DNA of 64,000 nt from Paulinella micropora (GCA_009731375.1 BJOX01000354.1:426307-490306), one strand, 5' to 3'; numbered from the stretch's first letter, positions 10,618 to 33,976 are shown. Notes: generated from the sequence alone by a model not told the origin. A program made the numbers and translations.

Positions 10618-10858
10618 TGTTATGCCCCAACGATAGCTCGTAAAAAGTCGGTAATACAACCAAACACAGTCCTCAAAAGATGAGAATGATGTCTCGTTAT
10701 ATTAGCTCAGTGAAGCCAAAAAGGAAACTTGACGGCAACAGACCAGGAATAAAATGGCATCAGGTCCAATCCGGACAAATAATACTGAAAAACAAGCTGG
10801 TGCACCTGTCACCAGGAAAAGGTACTTTTTACCGGCTATCCGGGGGGTGATGCCTACA
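10618..10858 (-). repeat. 5' LTR of the LTR retrotransposon
   Basis: This 241-bp partner of the LTR at 533-770 begins TGTTATGCCC and ends GATGCCTACA on the plus strand. It should hold the element's promoter. It is followed by AGGG, matching the four bases before the other LTR. Confidence 0.85.
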
Positions 10859-11804
10859 AGGGGTTTACCGGACCACGAGTGACCGTGCTCACCCCTTTGC
10901 TTAACTTCTCAGGCATTTTTAGTACTAACTCTGAGGGTTGCTTTATAAGGCAAGTGCTTGGTTTAGGGTAAGCCGGGGCTATGGTCTGCAGGGCATATGA
11001 GCTGTGCTCACGACGTAAGTTTTAACCATCAACCAGCCTTAGACTCAGTAGTAAGCAAACTTCAGGGGCGAGCCGCACGGTCGACTCGTCCGGTAACTTG
11101 ACCGGTAGCCTACGGTAAAGTCAACACTGTTACTAATCATCATATATATTAATACGTTAAACAGTTTTCTTTCTTTCTTTTCAATATTGTCTTGCACATG
11201 CTACTAATCTACCTTTTGTGGCCCGGCAATACATATGCACTTCATATTAATATTAATATTATCCCGAGCCCGTGATTATTTTAATAATTTTATTGATTTG
11301 ATAGTACAGTAGTTTATTAATACTTACGAGACCTCGGCTGAGGTGTCATTTTAATGTGTGAACTATTTTTTTCATTAACGACTTTTAATAATTAAAAATG
11401 CTTGCTTTTCGGAGCTAAAAACTTCAGGAAGCATGTGAGTGAAATAAAATAAATTCATATCATATCGGGTAATATATTAATTTCTATAACTGTCAATACC
11501 AGAGTAAAAATCATGAGTCTTGAATATGTATTAATATATATATGTAAAATTTTCAACGTATTAATATTTAAAAAGTTGTATGTGAAGCTGTGAAAAAAGT
11601 TTAACGTATAACGTATTGAAAAAGTTAGACGTATAAAAAAGTTTAACTTTTTGATAAGATAAAACTTTTTTATAAGATATCAATAGAACTTCAAGTTTTA
11701 TGAAAAAGAAAAAATTTTATAGAGTTTGTGTGTTAACTTGAATGTCGCCGATTATAAAATAATTTTTTTAAAGAATGTAACATGAATTCGATTTTAATTG
11801 CTCA
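10859..11804. other. AT-rich stretch without a recognisable gene
   Basis: The first 300 bases have mixed composition. From about 11150 the sequence is AT-rich, with repeated ATTAAT, GTTTAAC and AAAAAGTT motifs. No open frame, RNA gene or clear repeat could be supported. Confidence 0.5.
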
Positions 11805-12564
11805 ACGGTTGAACATTTATATATATACATAGCATACATACATAGCATACATACATAGCGTACGCCGCGTACAAACATTTCTTACATAGATACCATACAT
11901 ACATAGCGGCATACATACATAGCGTACATACATAGCAAACATACATAGCGCACATACATAGACAGCATGCATGCATAGCATACATGCATAGCATACATAC
12001 ATATACGTGCCATAATTATACAAAGCATACATACATTATTCATAGCATACATAGCATACATACATAGCATACATACAGAGCATACATGCAGAGCATACAT
12101 ACATAACATACATAAATAAAATACATACACAGCATCCATAGGCTGAGCATGAATATACGCATACATAGAAGGCATCCATCCATCCATCCATCCATCCATA
12201 CATCCATACATCCATACATACTATCACATACACATACATGCATGCATACATACATACATACATGCATACATATGTATGTATGCATGCATGCATGCATGCA
12301 TGCATGTATGTATGTATGTATGCATGTATGTATGTATGTATGTATTTATGCATGTAGTGTGTATGTATGTATGTATGTACGTATGTATGTATGTATGTAT
12401 GTATGTATGTACGTACGTATGTATTTATGTGTGTATGTATGTATGTATGTATGCATGCATGTATGTATGTATGTAAGGTATGTATGTATACGTATGTATG
12501 TATGTATGTATGTATGTAATGTATGTATGTAATGTATGTATGTATGTAATGTATGTAATGTATG

Positions 12565-12595
<31 letters not shown>

Positions 12596-12961
12596 TGCAT
12601 GTAATGCATGTAATGTATGTATGTATGTATGTAATGTATGTATGTAATGTATGTATGTAATGTATGTATGTAATGTATGTATGTAATGTATGTATGTATG
12701 TATGTATGCATGCATGTGTGCATGCATGCATGCATGCATGTATGTATGTATGTATGTAACATATGTATGTATGTAATGTATGTAATGCATGTAATGCATG
12801 TATGTATGTATGTATGTACATACATACATACATACATATAAATACATACATGTATTTACATACATACATAACATACATACATACATACATACATACATAC
12901 ATACATACATACATACATACATACATACATACGTACATACGTACATACGTACATACGTACA

Positions 12962-12992
<31 letters not shown>

Positions 12993-13006
12993 TATACATA
13001 CATACA

Positions 13007-13037
<31 letters not shown>

Positions 13038-13160
13038 GTACATACATACATACATACATACATACATACATACATACATACGTATACATACTGTGACATA
13101 CAACATAGTATGATACATACACATACACACGCATACATACATACATACATACATACATAC
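11805..13160. repeat. (CATA)n / (TATG)n / (CATA)n satellite block with alternating polarity
   Basis: About 1.35 kb is built of four-base units with scattered CATG, CGTA and TAAT variants. The plus strand reads CATA to about 12262, then TATG/GTAT to about 12817, then CATA again to 13160. The two switch points are centres of very long inverted repeats. All open frames here (MYVC, HTYI) are translated repeats. Confidence 0.9.
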
Positions 13161-13161
13161 A

Positions 13162-13325
13162 ATTCCAGGAAGAAAGGAAGAGAGGAAGGAATTCGGAGGA
13201 AGGAAGGAAGCTTAATTAGAAGGAAGGAAGGAAGGAAGGACGGAAGGAAGGAAGGAAGGAAACAAGGAAGAAAGGAAGAAAGGAAGAAAGGAAGAAAGGA
13301 AGGAAGGAAGAAAGGAAGGAACGAA
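13162..13325. repeat. (GGAA)n polypurine tract
   Basis: About 160 bases of GGAA and AGAA units lie directly after the CATA block. The whole strand is purine, which could favour triplex formation. The region 13326-13740 beyond it shows no gene. Confidence 0.85.
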
Positions 13326-13746
13326 CTCTGAAGCAGAGGACGCGACGGCGCCAAATCGTAAGCAGGACATGTACTATATTTATACATATGGATTTAAATC
13401 ATTTTTGCCGGCAGCTGGCGCGAAATTAAGGGCAGTGTTAGTAAAAAACCGTTCAAAGAAAACCAGGCGCCCACGCACCACACCAAACGCCAGAATGTAA
13501 AGCAGCACCAAGAAGCAACAATCCTCTCATGATCGCACAGCAGATTTTTGCCTATCTCTACCTTGTCTTAACAAACGTACTAGTGTTCATTAGATGTAGT
13601 GACAACTAGTGACACAAGTACTGACACACTGTGAACTCAAAACTTCCCGACTGCCCTGGTCTGATTTGCCAATTTTTTTTTTAGCAATTTGTTAGCACAT
13701 TCCATTTATCACACCTCAACTTAGTTCCCATGAAATCCTCTCACTA

Positions 13747-13985
13747 CTACTACTACTACTACTACTACTATTACTACTACTACTCCTACTACTACTACTG
13801 CTAGGCCTAGGCTTTCGGTTTAATGAAGTTAACAATTTAACCTCTGGTCGATCCATACAAATCGTTAGCTCAAGAGCTATTGATTTAACTAGATGGTGAC
13901 CTACGTCTCAAGTTATTAAAGGTAATGAGAAATTATTAAAATATTAAAGTATTAAAATAAAATGACTTAGATTAAAAATATTAAA

Positions 13986-14080
<95 letters not shown>

Positions 14081-14141
14081 TAGTAATAACAATAATAATA
14101 AATATATATGGAATTAACAAATATATATATATGTATATATA

Positions 14142-14200
<59 letters not shown>
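13747..14200. repeat. (CTA)n, (AAT)n and (TA)n microsatellites
   Basis: A short (CTA)n lies at 13747-13801, (AAT)n at about 13985-14100 and (TA)n at about 14124-14199. The bases between them are AT-rich without a supportable frame. Confidence 0.85.
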
Positions 14201-14203
<3 letters not shown>

Positions 14204-14225
14204 TTAATCTTTTATGAAGTCAAAG

Positions 14226-15118
<893 letters not shown>

Positions 15119-15173
15119 TACTCGACACACCTACCATGTTCAATGTCTTGCTGCTCAGAGCTCTGAGTCAGGC

Positions 15174-23485
<8,312 letters not shown>

Positions 23486-23913
23486 GTAGTATAACGTAGT
23501 ATTAACTATGTGTGTGTATGTGTGAGTGCATATGTCTGTGTGCATGTGTGTGTGTATGTATGTATGTATGTATGTATGTATGTATGTACGTACGTACATA
23601 CGTATGTATATATGTATGTATATATCTATGTATGTATGTATGTATGTATATTGTATGTATGTATGTGTGTGTATGCATCTAGAGGTGTTGTTGAGCAAAA
23701 TTGCAAATGCATGTCGTGCTGACGATTGGTACATACATACATACATACATACATACAAACATACATACAAACATACAATACATACAATACATACAATACA
23801 TACAATACATACATACATACATACATACATACAATCGCAAATCTACCTCGTTTTGGAAATTGGTACACACATACATACAGACATACATACATACATACAT
23901 AGTTTACATAGTA

Positions 23914-23944
<31 letters not shown>

Positions 23945-24502
23945 CATACATACATACATACACACAATACACACAATACACACAATACATACAATACATA
24001 CAATAAATACAATACATACATACATACAATACATACAATACATACAATACATACAATTCATACAATACATAAATACATACATACATACATACATACATAC
24101 ATAGATTTGTTACATACATACATACAATCGCAAATCTACCTCGTTTTGGAAATTGGTACACACATACATACATACATAGATACATACATACATGCATACA
24201 TACATGCATACATACATGCATGCATACATACATACATACATACATGCATGCATGCATGATTACATACATACATACATGCATGCATGCATGATCACATACA
24301 TACATACATACATACATACATACATACATGCATACATGCATGCATGCATGCATGCATACATACATACACACATAAATACATACATACATACATACATACA
24401 TACATACATGCATGCATGCATGCATGCATACATACATACATACATACATACATACATACATACATACAGGTTTCAATCCAGTCAGCACCAAGACCAATTC
24501 AC

Positions 24503-24537
<35 letters not shown>

Positions 24538-24571
24538 CCTACCTATCTATCTATCTAGATAGATAGATAGA

Positions 24572-25162
24572 ATATTAGTGTTTAGCTAGGAGCGTCACGT
24601 AGCCTTTGTCTCTACACTTAGCCTTTACCATCTTCACAAAAAACAATAATAATAATAATGATAACGCATCTGAATTAATATGATGTATGTATGTAATATT
24701 GTATGTATGTATGTATGTATGTGTATGTATAATGTATGTATATATGTACATATGTATGTATACATGTACATATGTATGTACAGAAGATTTTACCGACTCA
24801 AATTCGGGAGGCGTCCCGAATTTGGAACGGTCGAACTTTTCCAAATTTGGAACACTTCATTTTTGCAACCCCCCCCCCCCTCCCGAAAAAACACTCATTT
24901 CCTATTCCTTTTTTTATCTTTTGGCTGTGTAGCCTGCCGACGAAAAAAAACAAACCGCTACACTTTTGCATTAAAGTGTATTTCTTTTCCAATTGTTTGT
25001 TTACTGATGACAAGACAAAAATCCAGAAAAAAAAATGAACGACACGAGCAGAGCAAATGCTTCTAAACTAGTACTGTCTCTCTCTAAAAACAAAAAAACA
25101 AACTTATTATATATTAATCATAATATAATAATAATAATAATCGTTGTGACGGTGCAACGGTG
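24572..25162. other. Intergenic stretch, no gene supported
   Basis: Holds short (TATG)n, a C10 run near 24874, A-runs and an (AAT)n tract at about 25115-25140. Short frames on both strands look random. Confidence 0.5.
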
Positions 25163-25873
25163 TCAGAGCCTGTTCAGGCAGGACCCGTAGCCCACTGCGC
25201 CTGTCCAGACCAGTTCCGTCGCTGCCGGGGTCGTCCCCGTGACGGAAGTCGGCAGCGGGCCCAAAAAGATCAGCTTGAGCCTGGGCAGGCGAGACCTCTG
25301 GAGGCCTAGCGTGGGCAGGCGCAACTCGAGCGCAGCCGAGGTCGGCCCGGTATAGGCAAGGCGCAATGTCTCGAGGTGAGGAAACGTCGTTCGGGATAGG
25401 AATTTGCACGCCTCGACTAGCATGGCTTCGTGGCCTGCTTCGATGCTCAGGTCCACCAGCAGGCAGGTAGGGGGATCGAGCGGCCCGCGGGCCTTGAGGC
25501 ACAGGTTGGCAAACAACTCGAATTGTGCTGCGTTGGCGCTGACAACTATCGAGCAGAGCTGCAGCCCTAATTGCTCTCGCAGGCTGTTTAGCGGCCAACA
25601 GTCCTTGAACTGCGTGGATGATTCGTCTATGATGATTTCCGCGATTCCGGGCGGTGGCCTTGGCGCGCTGGTGTCCGCCAACAGCGGGTACAGCCGCGAG
25701 AGCGCCCAGCTCCTGACTAGCCGCGGCTTCGCGCCACAAAGCTTGCGCAGCGCCGCTACATCCTCCTGCCGGTAAAGATAGTCGGCTATCACTTGCCAGA
25801 CAACCATTGGCAGCAAATGTGCTTTGCGACGCGCCGGCCTGTCGAGTCTGCGTCGTTTGACGCACTGGATCAT
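25163..25873 (-). CDS. F-box-like protein, GC-rich, 236 aa
   Basis: The single-exon frame starts at ATG 25873 and ends in TGA. Residues about 20-65 (LLPMVVWQVIADYLYR, then ALRKLCGAKPRLVRSWALS) resemble an F-box, the helix bundle that binds SKP1 in SCF ubiquitin ligases. The rest has leucine-spaced segments (FPHLETLRLAYTG, LPRLKLIFLG) like a short, degenerate leucine-rich repeat region that would bind a substrate. Its GC content is far above the flanking DNA, which marks it as real coding sequence or transferred DNA. An assembly gap lies just upstream, so a promoter or 5' exon may be missing. The F-box call rests on pattern only. Confidence 0.6.
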   Translation of the reverse strand: MIQCVKRRRLDRPARRKAHLLPMVVWQVIADYLYRQEDVAALRKLCGAKPRLVRSWALSRLYPLLADTSAPRPPPGIAEIIIDESSTQFKDCWPLNSLREQLGLQLCSIVVSANAAQFELFANLCLKARGPLDPPTCLLVDLSIEAGHEAMLVEACKFLSRTTFPHLETLRLAYTGPTSAALELRLPTLGLQRSRLPRLKLIFLGPLPTSVTGTTPAATELVWTGAVGYGSCLNRL

Positions 25874-25920
25874 CGACGTTCCCTTTTGTTTTGTCCTGTA
25901 AGCAGGTGGGGGGCGGGGGG

Positions 25921-26315
<395 letters not shown>

Positions 26316-26577
26316 TTCCCCTGCGGCCCTGCATATCACAATTTCAATAGATAGATAGGTAGATAGATAGGTAGGTAGGAAGGTAGGTATCTATATATTT
26401 ACCTATGTATGATGTATGTATGTATGAGTCATATGGTGCCCCGCATCGGCTTCACACGTTTGTTTATGCATGGTGTCCATATATCGAAGCAAATTCTTCG
26501 GGCCATCTCCTTGGGGAAGCTTAACGGACGGTTTTTTACTTGGGAGATTGCCATGTATTTTTAAATTAAAAAAAAAA

Positions 26578-27060
26578 CAACTAAGAGTTCACAATGGAAG
26601 CAGCAAAACAAACTGTTTCTACATGTACACATAGGTACAAAGGACAGCAAACGAGTGACGGTGAAAAATAAGAGGTTGAGATGGTCAGTGAAAAATTTCC
26701 TACATGAAATTTTGAAAGTTGTAGCCATTTGACAACTAAGAGTTCACAATTTTGAAGCAGCAAAACAAACTGTTTCTACATGTACACAGTCTGTACACAT
26801 AGGTACAAAGGACAGCAAACGAGTGACAGTGAAAAATAAGAGGTTGAGATGGTCAGTGAAAAATTCCCTACGTGAAATTTTGTAAGTTCCAGCCATTTGA
26901 CAACTAAGAGTTCACAATTTTGAAGCAGCAAAACAAACTGTTTCTACATGTACACAGTCTGTACATATAGGTACAAAGGACAGCAAACGAGTGACGGTGA
27001 AAAATAAGAGGTTGAGATGGTAAGTGAAAAATTTCCTACGTGAAATTTTGAAAGTTGTAC
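26578..27060. repeat. Tandem repeat, three copies of about 168 bp
   Basis: Copies start at about 26578, 26731 and 26899 with CAACTAAGAGTTCACAA and carry CTGTTTCTACATGTACAC and CAGCAAACGAGTGACGGTGA. The first lacks about 15 bases. Copies are over 90 percent alike by eye. Downstream, 27176-27270 holds three shorter degenerate units built on GAAGGAAATTTT.TGAACG. Confidence 0.85.
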
Positions 27061-27267
27061 ACAGGTATGGCATTCAAAATCTAAATTTACTGGTTACTTG
27101 AATTTATCGGCATCCGGACACATTTAAATGGCATTTTGGACCTCATTTTGGAAATTTTTTCAATTTTCAAACCGGTACCCGAAGGAATTTTTTTGAACGC
27201 ACAGAGCCTCGAAGGAAATTTTCTGAACGGGCACACAGCGACGAAGGAAATTTTGAACGTGTACGCA

Positions 27268-27287
27268 GAGATAGATAGATAGATAGA

Positions 27288-27358
<71 letters not shown>

Positions 27359-27375
27359 AGCTATCTATCTATCTA
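27268..27375. repeat. (GATA)n/(TATC)n palindromic microsatellite
   Basis: Five AGAT units run straight into (ATCT)n, giving a perfect inverted repeat at the junction. The tract lies just upstream of the transposase-like gene. Confidence 0.85.
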
Positions 27376-27459
27376 TGTACCTATCATCTATCTATTTATC
27401 TATTTCTTCTTATTTGATTAGTCGTATTCGAAGTTTACGCGTTGCTTCAGCTTCTGTAA

Positions 27460-29464
27460 ATGAATCAGCTAACGGAATCTCTTGCTCTCAAGAAAAACAA
27501 AGCCTACGGTCCAGACCCGCCGCTGATCCCCTCTCGAATATCAAACCGTGTCACGCTCTGCAAAAAAACCATGACCATGGCAGTTAAAAATCGTTCTAAA
27601 GGATCTCACGAGATTCCAAAATTTTTAGTGATGCAAATGTACGAGCGCCTTAGTCAACGCCTTGGATTGCAAGACGACAGAGAAGAGCAGGCATCAATCG
27701 ACCAGTGCAAGGTTGCGCAATGGATGGTGAAATGGTACACGGATGAAACTGGCGAAGGATCGCGCTTGCGAAAGCGTCAAATCCTACGCGCTGCCGCCAA
27801 TGGGGTACATGAAAACGCCGCAATAGTGGCACGAGTATTTCAAACTCACAAAGAAGTCGTGGAAGAAGCGCTCCGTGAGACGGATACTGCAGCGAAATTA
27901 TATAGTAACCGCAAGGACGCAGAACGGGATGCTATAAGGCAAGTGTACTATTCTCATGCCGTTCCATCCACGACCTTGCAGCATTACAAGTGGCACAAGT
28001 ACAAAGGTGGCGATCTCCAAGTCCTAGACATCGATAACGGTGGCAATCTTCAAGACGTAGATATCGATTCAAGCTCATCAGATGACTTTTCCGAAGGAGA
28101 GGGCTCCGATGATGATACCGATCTGGATTCAGCCATCCCCGTTGTCGGTATTGAACGTCAGGCTCAGCCAAAGAGAGTGTTGGTGCAAAGATTTTTTTTT
28201 GGAAGCGTCTGTAAAATGGCTTCATCGGTTTTACAATGAGCAAGTGAAAACCCATCCTGAGCTGGATCTGGAGACTGTTGGGCTGACATTATTTCGCTCC
28301 TGCAAGCCTCCTAACTTTGTCGCCTCTGATTGGAGGTCCTGTGTTTGCAAGGTTTGTCTCCAAATGGATATGTATTGTCATGCACTCGCAATCTTGACCC
28401 AAACAATACACAGAGTAAATTCAAAGCCGACTACGGAGCAACACAGAAACAAAGTCTTTTCGATTGGCTATGGAGCAACACAGCCCTCGCAATCTGTCCC
28501 CGCAGACGATCACCGCCTTTGTTTAGACAATCGCGTGCGTCAAGCATTTCTGCAGGCTGGCAGAAGTCGCACCCCTGACACAAAATTCAAGCTCCCACCA
28601 CTGCTACTTTGTCCTAATTCGTGGTCTAAGGACGTATGGAACGAGAAGAGGATGGACTGCGCGAAGGGCTCGTGCTCGGGTTGCGCAGGGCAAGTCTCTG
28701 CATTTCTTCCTCCATGCCTTACAGAGCGTGATTATAAGTGCAGCTGGAAAGAAATGGAACAAAGTCAAAACGCAAAGGGTAAGCAGGAAACTTTTGCCGT
28801 TAAAAAAGATGGCTATGGGTTTGCTCTCATAGCTAAAGCAAAGGAATGTCTAAGGGATTGGATTGACCACATGTTTGATAATCAGTGGACCCAAGATGCA
28901 GCAAGACAATCCTTGCAGTTACTGAAAGCGGCTACCTCTCCTCCAGATCCTTCCTTGAGTGCCACGCAATTGGCTGTCATACAAAAGACTATTGTTTTCG
29001 CGTGGGATTTTTCGATGCAAATTGAGCTGAAAACGCAAGATGCACCGCAAATCAATTTTTTTGCTCCCCGAACGGTACAGTGTCTAAGTGTGGAAGCAGA
29101 TTTTGTACGAGAAGGGCGACTTGAAAGGGAGATATTCCACTTCATCTCAGACTTCGCGCCACAAGACCCCATTTTTGTGACGTTGTCTCTATGCAAGGCA
29201 GTGTGGCACATTCGAAAGTGCGATCCACCGTTGCATCCGAGGGAGTTTTTGATTGGACACTGCGATGGGGCCGCTCAACACAACTGGAGCAAATATGTCG
29301 ATTGGGCTATGCTGAAACTGCTTCCTCGTGCACGTTTAACATGCATAGATCTAATACGACAGAAGGTGCATGTTACAACTTTTCTACCTCTCTTCTCTCT
29401 CTCTCTCTCTCTCTCACTCACACACACACACACACACCCTCCCGCCCTCTTGTCCTCGACTGTT

Positions 29465-29501
<37 letters not shown>

Positions 29502-29560
29502 GTGTCAGTGCTCCTTCCTGTACTGGATAACCAACCTAGTACGCTCTCACTTCACTCTCA

Positions 29561-29596
<36 letters not shown>

Positions 29597-29689
29597 TCTC
29601 TCTCTCTCAATGTGTCAGTGCTCCTNNNNNNNNNNACAGCGACTGTGATCTGTCGAACGTCTCTCACAGTGCTATCTCTCTCTCTCTCT

Positions 29690-29720
<31 letters not shown>

Positions 29721-31349
29721 TGACACACTCACACGGATACATATACAACGATGTACATATACATACATTTATTACATACAATATTAGGCAGGACACGGCA
29801 AGGGTCGTTACGACCAGGAGCATCAGATTGTGAAGCACCTTACGATGGAAGCCAATCAACTAGCGGGTGCGGCCACCATCGGTTCTGAATTTTCCCAGAT
29901 CTGCAACGCACAAAGCCTGGTGGAGATGCTCAACGACACCGAAGGTTACACCCAGCCGCCCAAATTAAAGGCCACGCAGAAGTTTAAGGCGTTATGCCAC
30001 AAGGCGGAAGTCCTAAGCCAGCAATCCAACAGATCCGAGCTCCGCTTGCCATTGCATATTGCTGCGTCACGAAGGCGGGCGTTCTTTCTTTCTCCCGATG
30101 AGCTGAAGGAATGGAGAGGTCTTTGTGGCAACGCCCAAGGCAAAAATAAAAAAGGCGTATTTAAGGTGGACCTCACCGTCGGCGGTGTCCCAAAGGGTCA
30201 ACGTGATATGTATCACAAGCGATACTGTAAGGATACTGTGACTATGCGAAGACTGCCCCTCCTGCGGCTGGATTGCCAGTGCCCTCCTTGTACGCATGAC
30301 GCTACCACTCCTACTGTTACTGCTGCTGCTACCACTACTACTACCGTCGGCGCCGCCACTGCTGCTGTTGGGGCTACTACTTCTAAGTCTTCCTTCTCGT
30401 GCCTAGTTACGTGCGAACACTCAGGCACAATATGCAAGTATGCACAAGCACTGGGATTGAGCAACCCAAACGATCGTGCAGTTTATGTTCCTTATCTGTG
30501 GTTGACGCCACCGGGACTAGAAAAACGTTTAAGCGAAGCGTTACAAGAGCAGATCAAGAATAAATGCGCCTCCGAGGGTCTCCAATCAGTGTTTCAGTCG
30601 ATTGCAGAAAAATTAAAGCCATTCAGACCCTTGGATGATGCTGACTACAGCGCTAAGAAGGTCGAGAGATGGTACCTTAACCACCTGTTGAAGCAAACGC
30701 AAGGAAGCAAGACTGCAGCGAGCGCGTCGCGCACTGATGATGCCGGCATGGATAATAAGTCTTCTGCCCCTTCGAGGCATAAACGACCCTGCAAAAGGAC
30801 CCAAGATCTTGAGCGATTGCTAAAGCCATATGCGGACCAACAACGGGATTCAGACTCTTCTGAAATGACGCAGGTCTATGAAGGCATATCAGCCAGGCTT
30901 CTTCAGGGGGGCTACAAGCGTTTTGTACAACCCGGCAACATCAAACGTTTTTACACGAACATGCTAAAGAAGCTGCGGACGGCCCCGTGTTCACAGAGGA
31001 CTGCGTCGGCAAGGCTTCCTCTCTCTTCAACTGCGCTCGCCTCAACACCGCCCTCTGCAAATTCATTTTATCCGCCCGTGACTAGCGATTCTTCTTCACT
31101 CACGCGTGGTTCTACGCAAGCCCAAGGAGAGAACTCGATTGCGGTTGCGACGGCATTCAGCGCGCAATGCCAACAAGCCAGTGCCCCTTCCAATACATCA
31201 GCATTGTCTGAAGATAGGCCGAGGCAGACTAGTAATGCTCTGCCATCACCTGTTGTACCACAAGTGGTACCTTCTTTGGGCGAACGTGTATTTGCGACTG
31301 CAGAAGCTTCCAATGGTTCGGCACCACTATCATCGCAGTCAATCAAACA
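27460..31349 (+). CDS. Transposase-like (DDE-type) protein, two main exons
   Basis: Exon 1 (27460-29365) holds a basic N-terminus, an acidic stretch, Cys pairs (CVCKVC, CSGCAG), then FAWDFSMQ and HCDGAAQHNWSK. Exon 2 starts at 29788 in matching phase with AGHGKGRYDQEH...IVKHL. The set D, then CDGA-Q, then HGKG-D and VK is the layout of an uncharacterised DDE transposase-like family common in animal genomes; the assignment is from memory of the pattern. The true start may be ATG 27580. A frameshift lies in a T8 run at about 28193. The intron is CT and CA repeats with a 10-N gap. After the core, exon 2 is Ser/Thr/Ala-rich and ends in a (CTAT)n tract. It may be a transposon or a domesticated copy. 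Confidence 0.6.
29398..29740 (+). repeat. (CT)n and (CA)n intronic repeats with a 10-N gap
   Basis: CT and CA tracts fill the intron. The segment CAATGTGTCAGTGCTCCT occurs at about 29498 and again directly before the gap at 29626-29635, which suggests an unresolved tandem repeat. Confidence 0.8.
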
Positions 31350-31397
31350 TCTATTTATCTATTTATCTATCTATCTATCTATCCATCTATCTCTTAT

Positions 31398-31428
<31 letters not shown>

Positions 31429-31429
31429 G

Positions 31430-31478
<49 letters not shown>

Positions 31479-31515
31479 ATATCTGTCTGTCTGTCTATCC
31501 ATCTATCTATCTATC
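31350..31515 (+). repeat. (CTAT)n microsatellite
   Basis: CTAT units with CTGT and TTAT variants follow AGTCAATCAAACAT and end before TGATTTCAG, a probable splice acceptor. Confidence 0.9.
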
Positions 31516-31531
31516 TGTGTGTGAAATTTGT

Positions 31532-32837
<1,306 letters not shown>

Positions 32838-32957
32838 CTGCTTACTGGGTCCTCTGTAATGGAGGTGGGAGCTCGTTCTGCAAGGGGCGCTTATGGAACG
32901 AGCCCTGGCCCCGCCTGGTACTAGGTAGGTTTTGGTATCGCCTGTATCAGTCCCTTC

Positions 32958-33183
32958 CGTGCAAACATCACGGCTTAGCTGGGCATCGGGTTAATACTTT
33001 ACCCAGACTTCCTTGGTTGACGAAATCAGAAGCTCCTTTTTCTGACATTAGTCGATATCTCATCAGNNNNNNNNNNCGTGCAAACATCACGGCTTAGCTG
33101 GGCATCGGGTTAATACTTTACCCAGACTTCCTTGGTTGACGAAATCAGAAGCTCCTTTTTCTGACATTAGTCGATATCTCATC
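32958..33183. repeat. 107-bp direct repeat on both sides of a 10-N gap
   Basis: 32958-33064 and 33077-33183 are identical by eye, from CGTGCAAACATCACGG to CGATATCTCATC. The gap at 33067-33076 lies between them. This is the signature of two overlapping contig ends that were not merged. Confidence 0.85.
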
Positions 33184-33198
33184 TATCTATCTATCTAC

Positions 33199-33253
<55 letters not shown>

Positions 33254-33337
33254 CCTACCTACCTACCTACCTATCTACCCATTATATCTGCTCCATCGTC
33301 TCCCGATCCCTATGTATGTATGTATGTATGTATGCAG

Positions 33338-33888
33338 ATTCAAGGTTGGTATCGCATACTTCCACAACACAGAAACAGTACCAGGAAACTATTGGTGGCG
33401 AGAGGTGCCCTGTCTGTCTGGACACAACAAGCCATGTTGATGAGTGGAGTAAGGTAAAGTGTGGTTACCATTGGTGGGATGCTGGAAAGCGTGGGCACTG
33501 CACGCGCGTATATCATCGAGCATGTGTCGAACGAAACGCTGCGTGGGGTCCCATAACTGGAAACACAAAAGTGACAGGAGGCCGAAATAACAAAACCAAA
33601 TTGGAATGGCATTGTCCTTCTTGCAAGCGTTGTGCTCACTGCGAAGAGGTCCTACCTACAAAGGCAAATCAAGCACTGCTAGTCGAGCCCTTGGACAGGA
33701 TGGTGCATAATCGGGGCAAGTGTAAGAAGTTGGTCACAGAAGGAGTGACGTTTGCTAGCGCTGATCGGAACCAGAGGCGTAACACCGACGACGTCTCCAC
33801 CAGCAGCAGCAACAGCAGCGGCAGTAACACCGACGGCGAAGCAGACCTGATTGTCGTTGGACACACTAGTCGAAAACTACAGGAATAG
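33338..33888 (+). CDS. PHD/RING-like zinc-finger exon, last exon of a gene
   Basis: The exon follows (GTAT)n and TATGCAG and ends in TAG at 33886-33888. It encodes ERCPVCLDTT, then KCGYHWWDAGKRGHC, VYHRACVERN and WHCPSCKRCAHC, a cysteine/histidine series like a PHD or RING-related zinc finger with an insertion before the last pair. PHD fingers read histone tails and occur in some transposon proteins; RING fingers act as ubiquitin ligases. The tail is Asn/Ser/Asp-rich. It may be the last exon of the transposase-like gene upstream, since nothing between them looks like another gene end, but the joining exon is not proven. Phase at its start is 1. Confidence 0.6.
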
Positions 33889-33976
33889 AAACAGTATTTT
33901 GGCTAGAAGAGCTGGCACAGATCTGGACAGTGTGCAGTGATAAAGATGAGAGAGAGAAAGCACAGACAGAGAAAGC

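Larger units (their letters stand above)
533..10858 (-). mobile_element. Ty3/gypsy-type LTR retrotransposon, defective
   Basis: The element is about 10.3 kb with two near-identical LTRs of about 240 bp, a TGG-starting primer-binding site beside the 5' LTR, a polypurine tract beside the 3' LTR, and gag, protease-like, RT, RNase H and integrase regions in the Ty3/gypsy order. An AGGG duplication flanks it. Three breaks interrupt the coding frame (near 9280, 9060 and 3130) and the DDE core of integrase is absent, so this copy should not move without help. The young LTRs contrast with the broken integrase. Either a defective copy was mobilised in trans or some breaks are assembly errors. Confidence 0.9.

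Noticed and set aside
12036-13154. Long open frames of MYVC, HTYI and similar
   Set aside because: They are translations of (TATG)n and (CATA)n repeats; four-base units give repeating frames on both strands with no stops. The same applies to SIYL, LSLS, YYYY and IIII frames elsewhere.
11805-13160. CRISPR-like array
   Set aside because: Regular repeats are simple tetranucleotides without unique spacers of constant length; the DNA is eukaryotic.
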